From NCBI RefSeq assembly GCF_024055795.1, contig NZ_JAMXMY010000001.1, forward strand, positions 558,001 to 622,000: a stretch of DNA of 64,000 nucleotides, written 5' to 3'. Every line of letters begins with the position of its first letter. Position 1 is the first letter of the stretch. Positions 8,343 to 17,298 of this stretch are shown piece by piece. Under the pieces are notes generated by a model. The model was given only the letters and a program-made list of their open reading frames with translations. It ran no database searches and was not told the origin of the DNA. A program made the translations under genes and the position numbers. Source of the stretch: Actinoallomurus purpureus. Its GTDB lineage: Bacteria; Actinomycetota; Actinomycetes; Streptosporangiales; Streptosporangiaceae.

Positions 8343-9823
8343 TGTCTATAATTGAAGGTGTTGCCGCTCGCGGTGGTGCCGCCAGGGCGCCGGGCCCTCG
8401 CTGGCGGTTGCTCGTCCTGGCGATCTGCTGCATGAGCCTGTTCATCGTCGGCCTGGACAACACGATCGTGAACATCGCCCTGCCGTCCATGCGCCGCGAT
8501 CTCCACGCCTCCCTCTCCGACCTGCAGTGGATCATCGACGCCTACACGGTCGTGCTCGCCGGCCTGCTGATGCTCTCCGGTTCCACGGCGGATCGGATCG
8601 GCCGGCGCCGCACCTTCCAGGCGGGCCTCATGCTGTTCACGCTCGGTTCCCTGCTGTGCTCGCTGTCGCCGAGCCTTGGCTGGCTGGTCGGTGCGCGGGC
8701 CCTCCAGGCGGTCGGCGGCTCCATGCTGAACCCGGTCGCGATGTCCATCATCACCAACACGTTCACCGACCCCCGGGAACGGGCGCGCGCCATCGGAGTG
8801 TGGGGCGGCGTGGTCGGGCTCAGCATGGCGCTGGGGCCGCTGATCGGCGGTGTGCTGGTCGCCTCGGTCGGCTGGCAGGCGATCTTCTGGATCAACATCC
8901 CGATGGGCCTGATCGCCTTCGTCCTGTGTGCGCTGTTCGTGCCCGAGTCCCGTGCTCCGCGGCCACGTCCGGTGGACCCGGTCGGTCAAATCCTGATCAT
9001 CGCGCTGCTCGCCGGCCTGACGTACGGAATCATCGAGGCGCCGTCGGCCGGATGGAGCTCCGCGCAGACCGTGGGCTGCTTCACGGGAGCCGCGCTGGCA
9101 CTGGCCTGCCTCGTGCCGTACGAGCTGCGGCGCGCCGAACCGCTGATCAACCCGCGCTTCTTCCGCAGCATCCCCTTCGCGGGGGCGACGCTCATCGCCA
9201 TCTGCGGCTTCGCCGCACTCGGCGGCTTCCTGTTCCTCAACACCCTCTACCTGCAGGACGCCCTCGGCCACACGGCGCTCCACGCCGGCCTGCTGACCCT
9301 GCCGATGGCCGGTCTGACGGCGGTCTGCGCGCCGCTGTCCGGGCGGATCGTGGGCAGCGCGGGTCCGCGCCTGCCGCTGCTCATCGCCGGTACGGCCATG
9401 GGTCTCAGCGCGCTGATGCTGACAGACCTCACCGCCCACACCCCGCTCTGGCGGCTCATGGCCTCGTACGTGCTGTTCGGCCTCGGCTTCGGCATGCTCA
9501 ACGCCCCGATCACCAACACCGCCGTCTCCGGCATGCCGCGGACCCAGGCGGGAGTCGCCGCCGCCGTCGCCTCCACCAGCCGGCAGATCGGCCAGTCGCT
9601 CGGCGTCGCCGTCGTGGGCTCCCTGGTCATCTCCGCCGTGCACGGACCACTTCGCACCGGGCTGCCGCCCGCCAGCCACGTCGGCTGGTGGATCGTCGCG
9701 GCGTGCGGTGTCGCCGTACTTCTGCTCGGTATCCTCACCACCGGGCGCTGGGCCGGGCGGACCGCCGAGCGTACGGCCGAGCGGCTCATTCACGGCTCGA
9801 CGGAAACGGCGGAGACCGCATGA
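8342..9823 (+). CDS. MFS drug transporter, DHA2 (14-TM, EmrB/QacA) type
   Basis: A 493-residue proton antiporter-type exporter. Motif LDNTIVNIALPSM in TM1, the loop motif GSTADRIGRRRTF, and WRAIFWINIP-like WQAIFWINIPMG are diagnostic of the DHA2 family. It sits in the cytoplasmic membrane and probably exports a toxic compound. The MarR gene overlaps its stop by 4 bp, and a MarR-like operator covers the promoter, so ligand-induced derepression is likely. The GTG start has no Shine-Dalgarno sequence, in keeping with a leaderless mRNA. Confidence 0.93.
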   Translation: MSIIEGVAARGGAARAPGPRWRLLVLAICCMSLFIVGLDNTIVNIALPSMRRDLHASLSDLQWIIDAYTVVLAGLLMLSGSTADRIGRRRTFQAGLMLFTLGSLLCSLSPSLGWLVGARALQAVGGSMLNPVAMSIITNTFTDPRERARAIGVWGGVVGLSMALGPLIGGVLVASVGWQAIFWINIPMGLIAFVLCALFVPESRAPRPRPVDPVGQILIIALLAGLTYGIIEAPSAGWSSAQTVGCFTGAALALACLVPYELRRAEPLINPRFFRSIPFAGATLIAICGFAALGGFLFLNTLYLQDALGHTALHAGLLTLPMAGLTAVCAPLSGRIVGSAGPRLPLLIAGTAMGLSALMLTDLTAHTPLWRLMASYVLFGLGFGMLNAPITNTAVSGMPRTQAGVAAAVASTSRQIGQSLGVAVVGSLVISAVHGPLRTGLPPASHVGWWIVAACGVAVLLLGILTTGRWAGRTAERTAERLIHGSTETAETA

Positions 9824-10359
9824 ACGACGAGACGAACGGCGCGGTCGGCAGCACCGCCCATGGCGACACGGTCTCCGGCTCCACGGTCCTCCGCGACGCG
9901 GAGACCTCGGCCGGAACCGATCCGGACGCGGTCGCCCGCGTCTGGGCGGCGATGTGCTCACTCGTCCTGAAACAGGAGGACCGGCGCAAGGAGGTCGCCG
10001 AAACGCTCGGCATGAGTTTCTTCCGCGCGAAGGCGCTGCGCCGCCTGCTGCCCGGCCCGCTGACCATGCGAGAGCTGACCGCCCGCCTGGCCACCGAGAA
10101 GCCGTACACCACCCTGATCGTCGACGACCTGGAGCGGCGCGGCTACGTCGAACGCAGCGTCCACCCGGACGACCGCCGCTCCAAGATCGTCACTCTCACT
10201 CCGGCCGGAGTGGCAGCCGCCGAACAGGCCGAACGCATCCTGGCCCGGCCACCGCGCTCCCTGCTCGCCCTGCCACCAGAGGACCTGGCGGTCCTCGACC
10301 GGATCATGGCCGGACTCCGGTCGCCGGACGCCGGACGGCCGCGCGACCGGCCCGCGTGA
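9820..10359 (+). CDS. MarR-family transcriptional regulator
   Basis: A 179-residue winged-helix repressor: LTMRELTARLATEKPYTTLIVDDLERRGYVERSVHPDDRRSK in sequence covers the recognition helix and wing. An approximately 40-residue low-complexity N-terminus precedes the domain. The ATG overlaps the MFS stop (ATGA), so the two are coupled. It probably represses the operon through the repeats at 8317-8342; this is inference from layout. Confidence 0.9.
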   Translation: MNDETNGAVGSTAHGDTVSGSTVLRDAETSAGTDPDAVARVWAAMCSLVLKQEDRRKEVAETLGMSFFRAKALRRLLPGPLTMRELTARLATEKPYTTLIVDDLERRGYVERSVHPDDRRSKIVTLTPAGVAAAEQAERILARPPRSLLALPPEDLAVLDRIMAGLRSPDAGRPRDRPA

Positions 10360-10372
10360 TCAAGGCCGGGGA

Positions 10373-11437
10373 TCACTCGGCCGCGTGCGCCGGGGCGTTG
10401 TCGCGTCCTCCCGGATGGCGGCGGCGCCAGGTCCAGAAGACGGCGGACGACAGCAGGGACCAGGCCGCCAGGACGAGGAACGGGAAGGCGTGCTGGTGGT
10501 GGGGAAAGTAGATGGCGGTGTGCTGGGCGTTGACCGAGGCACCCGGAGGGAGCCACCGGCCGATGGTCCCCAGGGGGGAGGGGAGAAGGGCCCAGGAGAC
10601 CGCACCCCCCGACGAGGGGTTGCCGAGCAGGACCATCAGGCTCCACGTGGGGATCATCGCCCAACGCCCGAACAGGGTGTTGAACATCGTGAACACCATG
10701 CCCGAGGTGAACATGGTGAACGTCAGGATCAGCCAGGACTCGACGAAGGGCAGGCGCAGGGCGCCGAGCAACCAGTCCACCACCGCGGCGATCGAGAACC
10801 CGCCGAGCACCGCGTACGCCACTGTGAACACGATCCGCTCGATCGGGTCGAGCCCCTTCGCGTGGACGCTGAGCTGGATCGCCCCGACGAACCCGATGAT
10901 CGCGGCGGCGAGCGAGATGTAGAAGACGGCCAGCCCCCGCGGATCGCCGCGCTGTAGCGGTTTGATGTCCCGGACCGTGACCGCGACGCCCGTCGCCTTC
11001 CCGACGCGGGGCGTCGTCTCCGAGAGCAGTTGGGCCACCGAGGCGCCCGAGGCTCCAGCCACCTCGACGGTCACCGCCCGGCCGGAGTCGTCGAACTCGA
11101 GGATGGCGAACACCTGCTGGTCGTCCACCGCCTCCACGGCCGCCGCCCGGCCGCCGAACGGGTAGATCCGCACCGAGGCGTTCAGCGCCTTCTCCAGCCT
11201 GCTGATGAAGGCCTCGCCGCGCGCCGTGTGATGGTTCCCGACGACCGCCGCAGGGATCGCGTGCGGAGTGGGTTTGGCCATGGAATACGTGTACGAGCCC
11301 GCGAAGAGCCCGGCGGCGGCCGCGATGATCAGGGTCAGCACGGTCGCGGGCAGGAAGGGTGACCGCGCGAACGCCGCCCACCGTTGTCTGGCGGTGGGCG
11401 GCCTGCCGTGGGCGCCATGAGGCGACGTCTCGGACAT
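10373..11437 (-). CDS. ABC-2-like/YhgE-Pip type membrane protein (DUF3533-like)
   Basis: A 354-residue membrane protein. One N-terminal transmembrane helix is followed by an extracytoplasmic domain of about 130 residues, then about five C-terminal helices, the arrangement of YhgE/Pip and DUF3533 proteins. These resemble ABC-2 permeases without an ATPase. There is no ATPase gene next to it. It converges with the MarR gene, 13 bp apart. The function is unknown; phage-infection-protein or export roles are known in relatives. Confidence 0.75.
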   Translation of the reverse strand: MSETSPHGAHGRPPTARQRWAAFARSPFLPATVLTLIIAAAAGLFAGSYTYSMAKPTPHAIPAAVVGNHHTARGEAFISRLEKALNASVRIYPFGGRAAAVEAVDDQQVFAILEFDDSGRAVTVEVAGASGASVAQLLSETTPRVGKATGVAVTVRDIKPLQRGDPRGLAVFYISLAAAIIGFVGAIQLSVHAKGLDPIERIVFTVAYAVLGGFSIAAVVDWLLGALRLPFVESWLILTFTMFTSGMVFTMFNTLFGRWAMIPTWSLMVLLGNPSSGGAVSWALLPSPLGTIGRWLPPGASVNAQHTAIYFPHHQHAFPFLVLAAWSLLSSAVFWTWRRRHPGGRDNAPAHAAE

Positions 11438-11517
11438 GCCACCACGCTAAGCACCCGGGTCCGCGAAGGAACGCCTGCCCCGTTCCCTGCGGTGGACACC
11501 GGCGTCCGGCAGCTGTA

Positions 11518-11533
11518 AGTTAGCCAACTAACT
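11518..11533. promoter_or_regulatory. Palindromic operator upstream of the haloalkane dehalogenase
   Basis: AGTTAG-CCAA-CTAACT is a perfect 6-bp-arm inverted repeat, 46 bases before the dehalogenase start and in the divergent spacer. The shape suits a TetR-family repressor, but no TetR gene is visible in the window, so the regulator is probably encoded elsewhere. Confidence 0.6.
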
Positions 11534-11579
11534 GAGGTCGATGAAACGACCTCGCTCCCGCAATGAAAGAGGCCCTGCC

Positions 11580-12440
11580 ATGCCCACCCAGCGCGTTCTC
11601 GACTCCACGATCTTCTACCGCGAGGTCGGAACCGGGGTCCCGATGGTCTTCCTGCACGGCAACCCCACGTCGTCGTATCTCTGGCGGAACATCCTGCCCG
11701 CGGTCGGCGACCCGGGCCGGCGGCTGGCGCCGGACCTGATCGGCATGGGTGACTCGGGTAAGCCGGACATCGAGTACACCTTCGACGATCACGCGCGATA
11801 CCTGGACGCGTGGTTCGACGCGCTCGGTCTCGAGAGCGTCGTCCTGGTCGGCCATGACTGGGGCGGTGCCCTGGCCTTCGACTGGGCCGCCCGCCATCCC
11901 GACCGCGTACGGGGCGTCGCGTTCGCCGAGACGATCCTCAAGCCGATGTACGGACAGGAGTTCCCCGAGGCCGGTCGCGCGCTGTTCGAAACGATCAAGG
12001 CTCCGGGTGTGGGGGAGGCCCTGATCCTCGAGCAGAACGCGTTCATCGACCAGGTGCTGCCCAAGACCGTCGTCAATCCCCTCGGCGAGGAGGAGTTCGA
12101 GACCTACCGAAAGCCCTACCCCACTCCGGAGAGCCGCCGGCCGCTGCTGCAGTGGGCGCGGGCGATGCCGCTGGACGGGCAGCCCGCCGACGTGGTGGCC
12201 AGGGTCGAGAGGTACGACGAGTGGCTGGCGGCGAGCACCGACGTTCCCAAGCTTCTCCTCGCCTTCGAACCCGGTCCCGGAGCGATGACCGGCCCGGAGG
12301 CCATCGACTGGTGCGCCGCCAACATCGCGAACCTGGAGATCTCCCGGAATGGGGCTGCCGGTCACCACGTCCAGGAGGACCAGCCCGCGGCGATCGCCGC
12401 GGCCATCGCCGCCTGGGCGGACAAGCACGCCCTGCGGTGA
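11580..12440 (+). CDS. Haloalkane dehalogenase (DhaA-like alpha/beta hydrolase)
   Basis: A 286-residue cytoplasmic alpha/beta hydrolase that hydrolyses carbon-halogen bonds. HGNPTSSYLWRNI provides the halide-binding Asn, the nucleophile motif is GHDWGG (Asp93, Trp94), and the catalytic acid is in FAETI, as in subfamily II enzymes such as DhaA/LinB. A late GHHVQED provides the catalytic His. ATG 11580 has AAAGAGG upstream; an in-frame ATG at 11541 would add 13 residues. Control by the palindrome at 11518-11533 is likely. Natural substrate unknown. Confidence 0.9.
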   Translation: MPTQRVLDSTIFYREVGTGVPMVFLHGNPTSSYLWRNILPAVGDPGRRLAPDLIGMGDSGKPDIEYTFDDHARYLDAWFDALGLESVVLVGHDWGGALAFDWAARHPDRVRGVAFAETILKPMYGQEFPEAGRALFETIKAPGVGEALILEQNAFIDQVLPKTVVNPLGEEEFETYRKPYPTPESRRPLLQWARAMPLDGQPADVVARVERYDEWLAASTDVPKLLLAFEPGPGAMTGPEAIDWCAANIANLEISRNGAAGHHVQEDQPAAIAAAIAAWADKHALR

Positions 12441-12442
12441 GA

Positions 12443-12462
12443 CGCCCGGCCCGGACCGGGCG
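12443..12462. terminator. GC-rich hairpin after the dehalogenase
   Basis: CGCCCGG and CCGGGCG arms (7 bp) flank a 6-base loop just after the stop codon. There is no T-run, which is common in actinobacterial terminators. Confidence 0.5.
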
Positions 12463-12743
12463 GGAGGGCGGCGCCGACGCCGGGCGGTGCTGGGGTGCCC
12501 GGGCCGGTCAGGGGAGGGCGGGTTGTTCTCCGTCCCTCCCGTCTGCCGGAGCGATGGAGGGGAGGCACGGCGTCGATCACCGCTCGGCGGCGCCGGTCAA
12601 CCCACGGTGACGAACCGGGTAAGCTGGGCGTTAATAACTTACATGTCATCACCTGTTGATGTTGCTGCCTTGCGCGCCCGGACCTTCCCCTGTTCCGACG
12701 GCGCCGCCGAGCAGGCGGGCGGCCGTTCGTAGGAGCTTCCCCC
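12463..12743. other. Upstream region of the FAD oxidoreductase
   Basis: No convincing gene. An AT-richer patch near 12630-12660 with GTTAATAAC suggests promoter or operator sequence. AGGAG at 12731-12735 is the ribosome site of the next gene. Confidence 0.45.
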
Positions 12744-14345
12744 ATGGAGATTCACGCCGATGCCCTGGTGGTGGGCGGAGGTCTGGGCGGTGTCGCCGCC
12801 GCGCTGGCGCTACTGAAGGCGGGCCGCTCGGTGGTGCTGACCGAGGAGCACGACTGGCTGGGCGGACAGCTCACCAGCCAAGCGGTGCCACCGGACGAGC
12901 ACACGTGGGTCGAGCGCTTCGGCGTCACGGCCGGCTACCGCGCGCTGCGCGACGGGATCCGGGACTACTACCGCGGTCACTACCCCCTGACCGGGCGAGC
13001 CCGCGCCTGGCGCGAGCTGAACCCCGGCGCGGGCTGGGTGAGCCGGCTCTGCCACGAGCCCCGCGTCGCCGTCGCGGTCATCGACGCCATGCTCGCCCCG
13101 TACCGCGGCTCCGGCCGGCTGCGCGTGCTTCAGCCGTACCGGCCGGCCGAGGCGGACGTCGACGGCGACCGCGTGACCGCCGTCACCCTGGCGCACCGGG
13201 ACACGGGTGCACGGACGACCGTGCACGCCCCGTTCGTGCTGGACGCCACCGAGACCGGCGAACTGCTGCCGCTGACGGGTACCGAGTACGTCACCGGCTT
13301 CGAGTCGCAGGCGGACACCGGGGAGCCGAGCGCCCCCGCGCAGGCCCAGCCGCAGAACATGCAGGCCATCTCGGTGTGCTTCGCCATCGACCACGTGGAC
13401 GGCGACCACACCATCGAGCGGCCGAGGACCTACGGCTACTGGCGGGAGTACCAGCCGGAGTTCTGGGGGGATCGCCTGCTGTCGTGGCGGGCTCCGGTGC
13501 CGCGCACGCTCGAGACGGTCGAGCGGGCGTTCACCCCGAACCCCGACGACGACCCGATGGACGTGCTGGGCGACCAGCAGCGTGTCGGCGGCGACATGAA
13601 CCTGTGGACCTTCCGCCGGATCGCCGCGCGGCGCAACTTCGAGGACGGCGCCTACGCCAGCGACATCACGCTGGTGAACTGGCCGATGATCGACTACCTC
13701 GACGGTTCGATCATCGACGTGCCGGACGCCGATCGGCACCTGGAGGCCGCACGCGAGCTGTCGCGATCGGTGCTGTACTGGATGCAGACCGAGGCGCCAC
13801 GGCCGGACGGCGGAACCGGATACCCGGGTCTGCGGCTGCGCGGCGACGTCACCGGCGGCGCCGACGGCCTCGCTCAGGCGCCGTACATCCGGGAGTCGCG
13901 ACGCATCCGCGCCCTCTCCACCATCCCCGAGCAGGACCTGTCCCTCGCCGTACGCGGCGACAGGGGTGCCGTCCGCTACCCGGACTCGGTCGGCATCGGC
14001 ATGTACCGGATCGACCTGCACCCGTCGACCGGCGGCGACAACTACATCGACGTGGCCTGCTCGCCGTTCGAGATCCCGCTCGGCGCCCTGATTCCCCGCC
14101 GCATGGACAACCTGCTGGCGGCGGCCAAGAACATCGGCACGACGCACATCAGCAACGGCGCCTACCGACTGCACCCCGTCGAGTGGAACATCGGCGAAGC
14201 GGCGGGGACCCTCGCGGCGTTCTGCCTGGACACGTCCACGACGCCCCACACCGTCCGCGACAAGGAGGAGCTGCTGACCGACTACCAGGACCGGCTCGTC
14301 CGTTCCGGCGTGGAGCTCCACTGGCCCCAGGTGATCGGCTACTGA
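12744..14345 (+). CDS. FAD-dependent oxidoreductase (FAD_oxidored family)
   Basis: A 533-residue flavoprotein. The N-terminal Rossmann fold has GGGLGGVAAALALLKAG, followed by WLGGQLTSQAVPPDE and a C-terminal FAD contact region KNIGTTHISNGAYRLHP, the pattern of the FAD_oxidored family whose members include putative xanthan-lyase-associated dehydrogenases. There is no signal peptide, so it is probably cytoplasmic. The start has a clear AGGAG eight bases upstream. It appears monocistronic. The substrate is not known; sugars or alcohols are possible. Confidence 0.85.
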   Translation: MEIHADALVVGGGLGGVAAALALLKAGRSVVLTEEHDWLGGQLTSQAVPPDEHTWVERFGVTAGYRALRDGIRDYYRGHYPLTGRARAWRELNPGAGWVSRLCHEPRVAVAVIDAMLAPYRGSGRLRVLQPYRPAEADVDGDRVTAVTLAHRDTGARTTVHAPFVLDATETGELLPLTGTEYVTGFESQADTGEPSAPAQAQPQNMQAISVCFAIDHVDGDHTIERPRTYGYWREYQPEFWGDRLLSWRAPVPRTLETVERAFTPNPDDDPMDVLGDQQRVGGDMNLWTFRRIAARRNFEDGAYASDITLVNWPMIDYLDGSIIDVPDADRHLEAARELSRSVLYWMQTEAPRPDGGTGYPGLRLRGDVTGGADGLAQAPYIRESRRIRALSTIPEQDLSLAVRGDRGAVRYPDSVGIGMYRIDLHPSTGGDNYIDVACSPFEIPLGALIPRRMDNLLAAAKNIGTTHISNGAYRLHPVEWNIGEAAGTLAAFCLDTSTTPHTVRDKEELLTDYQDRLVRSGVELHWPQVIGY

Positions 14346-14435
14346 GACGACCGCCGCTCACATGGTCGTGAGCATGAGGGTCCGGGGAACGGGTAGGTCC
14401 TGGTCACGGCGATGCTGAGCCGAAGGTGCCGTGCC

Positions 14436-14681
14436 ATGGTGGAGTCGGCGATCGAGAAGGTCGAAATGCGTCTCGGCAGGCCTGTGCGGCTGCCGATGCT
14501 GGGGCAGGTGACGCTGCCTCCGCCCGAGAGACTGGTCTATTACGCCGGGCTCGGGCTCCTCGCCGTCTTCGAGGTGGTGGAGTGGCCCGTCGCACTGGTC
14601 GTCGGCACCGGACACCTGCTGGCCGACCAGCAGCATCGGAAGCTGGTCCGGGGCTTGGGCGAGGCGCTCGAGGAAGCCTGA
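14436..14681 (+). CDS. Small conserved actinobacterial protein with one hydrophobic segment
   Basis: An 81-residue protein with LPPPERLVYYAGLGLLAVFE followed by a second hydrophobic stretch VVEWPVALVVGTGHLLA. I recall this LPPPE-YYAG-WPVA pattern in small actinobacterial proteins of unknown function. ATG 14436 is chosen because GAAGG lies upstream; ATG 14412 in frame is possible. The function is unknown. Confidence 0.65.
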   Translation: MVESAIEKVEMRLGRPVRLPMLGQVTLPPPERLVYYAGLGLLAVFEVVEWPVALVVGTGHLLADQQHRKLVRGLGEALEEA

Positions 14682-14802
14682 ACGACCGGCTCGGCTGAGG
14701 GCGACCGCGACGCGTGGCTCGGAGGCCGGGAAGATTAGGGTGGTGCATGTCGGCTCGCCTCGGCCGATGGCGAGCGTCGGCCCGAGCCGATCAGAGGCGG
14801 CC

Positions 14803-17136
14803 ATGACCACTGCCATGTCGATCACCTCGGGGCGAGGGCGTGATCTCGGACTCCCCGCCGAGGCGACCAGTTTCATCGGACGCCGGCACGAGATCGCCGA
14901 GGTCAAGCGTCTCGTGTCCGTCTCTCGCATGGTGACCCTCACCGGTCCGGGTGGTGTCGGGAAGACCCGGCTGGCCCTGCGGGTCGCCAACGACCTGCGG
15001 CGTGCCTTCCCCGAAGGCGTGTGGCTGGTCGAACTCGCGGAGCTGGACAACCCGGCGTTGCTGCCCCAGGCCGTGGTCGCCGCGCTGCGCATCGAGGACC
15101 GCACGGCCCACAGGCCCATCGAGGCACTGGTGGAGCATCTGGCCGGCGACCGGATGCTGGTGATCCTGGACAATTGCGAGCATCTGCTCCAGGAGACCGC
15201 CGTGCTGGCAGAGGCGCTGCTGCGCCGCGTTCCGGAGCTGCGGATCCTGGCCACCAGCCGCCAGCCGTTGGGGATCTTCAGCGAGCAGATGTTCACCGTG
15301 CCGATGCTGTCCCTGCCGGACGGCGGATCCCGGCCCGGCAGGCCCGGCACGTCGCCCGACGCCGTCCGGCTCTTCGCCGAGCGGGCCGGGGCGGTCCTTC
15401 CGGGATTCGCCGTCACGGAGCGGAACCGGGACGTCGTCGAACGGATCTGCCGTCGCCTGGACGGGCTGCCGCTCGGCATCGAGCTCGCCGCCGTGCGGCT
15501 GCGGGCACTGTCCCTTGAGCAGTTGCTCGACCGGCTGGACGACCGTTTCGGGCTGTTGTCCGCGGGATCGAGAGCCGTGGCGCCCCGGCACCAGACACTC
15601 CGCGCCCTGATCGACTGGAGCTACGCCCTGTGCACCGAGGAGGAGCGTCTGATGTGGGCGCGTGTCTCGGTGTTCACCGGCAGCCTGGACCTGGAGGCGG
15701 CCGAGGAGGTCTGTTCCGGAGACGGCATCGCCCGCGATGAGGTCGTCGGCCTGGCGATCGGCCTGGTCGAGAAGTCCGTCCTCGTCCGGGAGGAGTATCC
15801 GAGCGGCGTCCGGTACCGACTGCTCGACACCATCCGACAGTACGGCCGAGAGCGGCTGGCCGCCTCCGGGCAGGAGGCGACGATGAAACGGCGGTTCCGC
15901 GACTACTACCGGAACCTGTCGCGGGAGACGAAGGCGCGGCTGTTCGGCCCGGCGCAGGTCGAGCTGCTCACCCGGCTGCGAGTGGAGCATCCCAATCTTC
16001 GCACCGCCCTGGAGTACTGCCACGCCGAACACGCCGGACTGTGCATCGACATGGCCAGCGACCTGCTGTACCACTGGATCACCAGCTGTCACACCGGTGA
16101 GGGACGTGACTGGCTCGAACAGGGCCTCGCGGCCAGCGGCGGCCGCTCCGAGGTCAGGGCCCGGGCGCTCTGGGCGTGCAGCTGGCTCGCCATCATCCAG
16201 GGAGATCAGGGCTCGGCCAGGACGATGCTCGCGGAGAGCAAGGCCCTCGGCGAGCGACTCGGGCTGGAGCCGGTCCTCGGCTATGTCGCCCTCTACTCCG
16301 GGATGGTCGCCCTGAACCAGGGGGACGGCGCGGCGGCGGTCACGTGTCTCGAGGAGGCGGTGGCCCGTCATCGTGCCGCCCCGGACCCCCTTGGCGAGGC
16401 GCTGGCACTGAACCGGCTCTCCCTCGCCTACTCCTTCCTGGGGGATTCGAACCGTGCCATCGCCGCCGCCGAGGAGAGCCTGTCCGTCTGTGACGCCCAT
16501 GAGGAACGCTGGCACAAGGCGTACACGATGGCGGCCCTCGGCATCGAGGCCTGGCGCCAGGGTGACACCCGGCGGGCCGCCACCCTGGAGCGGGAGAGTC
16601 TGCGGTTCAACCGTTCGCTGGACGACTCACTCGGGGCGGGACTGAGCCTCGAGGTGCTGGCATGGATCGCCGGCACCGAACATGAGTACACACGCGCCGG
16701 GGAGATGTTGGGCATCCTGCGGACCGTCTGGGAGGCGGTCGGCGCGCCACTGCCGGGATACTCCCATCTCGCGCGCTACCACGATGAATGCGAGGCACGT
16801 ACGCTCCAGGCGCTCGGTGAGTCGGCCCTGCGCGCGGCCGTCGATCGAGGCGGGAGCCTCTCCTACGACGAAGCGCTCGCCTACGCTCTCGAGGAGCGCC
16901 GGCCCACGCCCGGCCGATCCGGCGGCGCGGACCGGTGGTCGCCTCTGACGCGACGTGAGACGGAGATCGCCCGGCTCGTCGCTCAGGGAATGAGCAACAA
17001 GGAGATCGCGGCGTCACTCGTGATCGCCCAGCGCACCGCCGAAGGTCACATCGAACACATCCTCCGGAAACTCGACTTCAGCTCCCGTGCCCAGATCGCC
17101 ACCTGGGTCACCGAGCAGGCCCCGACTGGGGACTGA
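14803..17136 (+). CDS. LuxR-family regulator with NB-ARC-type ATPase and TPR-like middle
   Basis: A 777-residue regulator. FIGRRHEIAEV leads into a P-loop GPGGVGKTR and Walker B MLVILDNCEHLL. A winged-helix region follows, then a helical TPR-like section, and a C-terminal LuxR helix-turn-helix LTRRETEIARLVAQGMSNKE. Such proteins act as ATP-dependent, ligand-sensing activators. ATG 14803 has agaggcgg upstream; an earlier in-frame start at 14740 lacks one. It lies 162 bp before fxsB on the same strand and may control the FxSxx cluster, which is inference from position only. Confidence 0.88.
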   Translation: MTTAMSITSGRGRDLGLPAEATSFIGRRHEIAEVKRLVSVSRMVTLTGPGGVGKTRLALRVANDLRRAFPEGVWLVELAELDNPALLPQAVVAALRIEDRTAHRPIEALVEHLAGDRMLVILDNCEHLLQETAVLAEALLRRVPELRILATSRQPLGIFSEQMFTVPMLSLPDGGSRPGRPGTSPDAVRLFAERAGAVLPGFAVTERNRDVVERICRRLDGLPLGIELAAVRLRALSLEQLLDRLDDRFGLLSAGSRAVAPRHQTLRALIDWSYALCTEEERLMWARVSVFTGSLDLEAAEEVCSGDGIARDEVVGLAIGLVEKSVLVREEYPSGVRYRLLDTIRQYGRERLAASGQEATMKRRFRDYYRNLSRETKARLFGPAQVELLTRLRVEHPNLRTALEYCHAEHAGLCIDMASDLLYHWITSCHTGEGRDWLEQGLAASGGRSEVRARALWACSWLAIIQGDQGSARTMLAESKALGERLGLEPVLGYVALYSGMVALNQGDGAAAVTCLEEAVARHRAAPDPLGEALALNRLSLAYSFLGDSNRAIAAAEESLSVCDAHEERWHKAYTMAALGIEAWRQGDTRRAATLERESLRFNRSLDDSLGAGLSLEVLAWIAGTEHEYTRAGEMLGILRTVWEAVGAPLPGYSHLARYHDECEARTLQALGESALRAAVDRGGSLSYDEALAYALEERRPTPGRSGGADRWSPLTRRETEIARLVAQGMSNKEIAASLVIAQRTAEGHIEHILRKLDFSSRAQIATWVTEQAPTGD

Positions 17137-17298
17137 CGGATAGGCCGGGAATAAGGTCCGACCGAAATATGGGCGAGATTGTGATGCGTGGAAGGCGGTC
17201 ATCATCCATGGTTGGGCGCTATTTCGCGATGCGAGCATATCGATCATAATTGCCGTACGCGCGACGCCGCGCGCTCAACGCACTGGGGGCTGATCGAC

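Noticed and set aside
8527-9819. Long frame preceding the MarR gene
   Set aside because: It is an out-of-frame reading of the MFS gene; the real MarR start is at 9820.
17188-17298. N-terminal extension of FxsB from ATG 17188
   Set aside because: Its composition is not coding-like and no family similarity is seen before GTG 17299.
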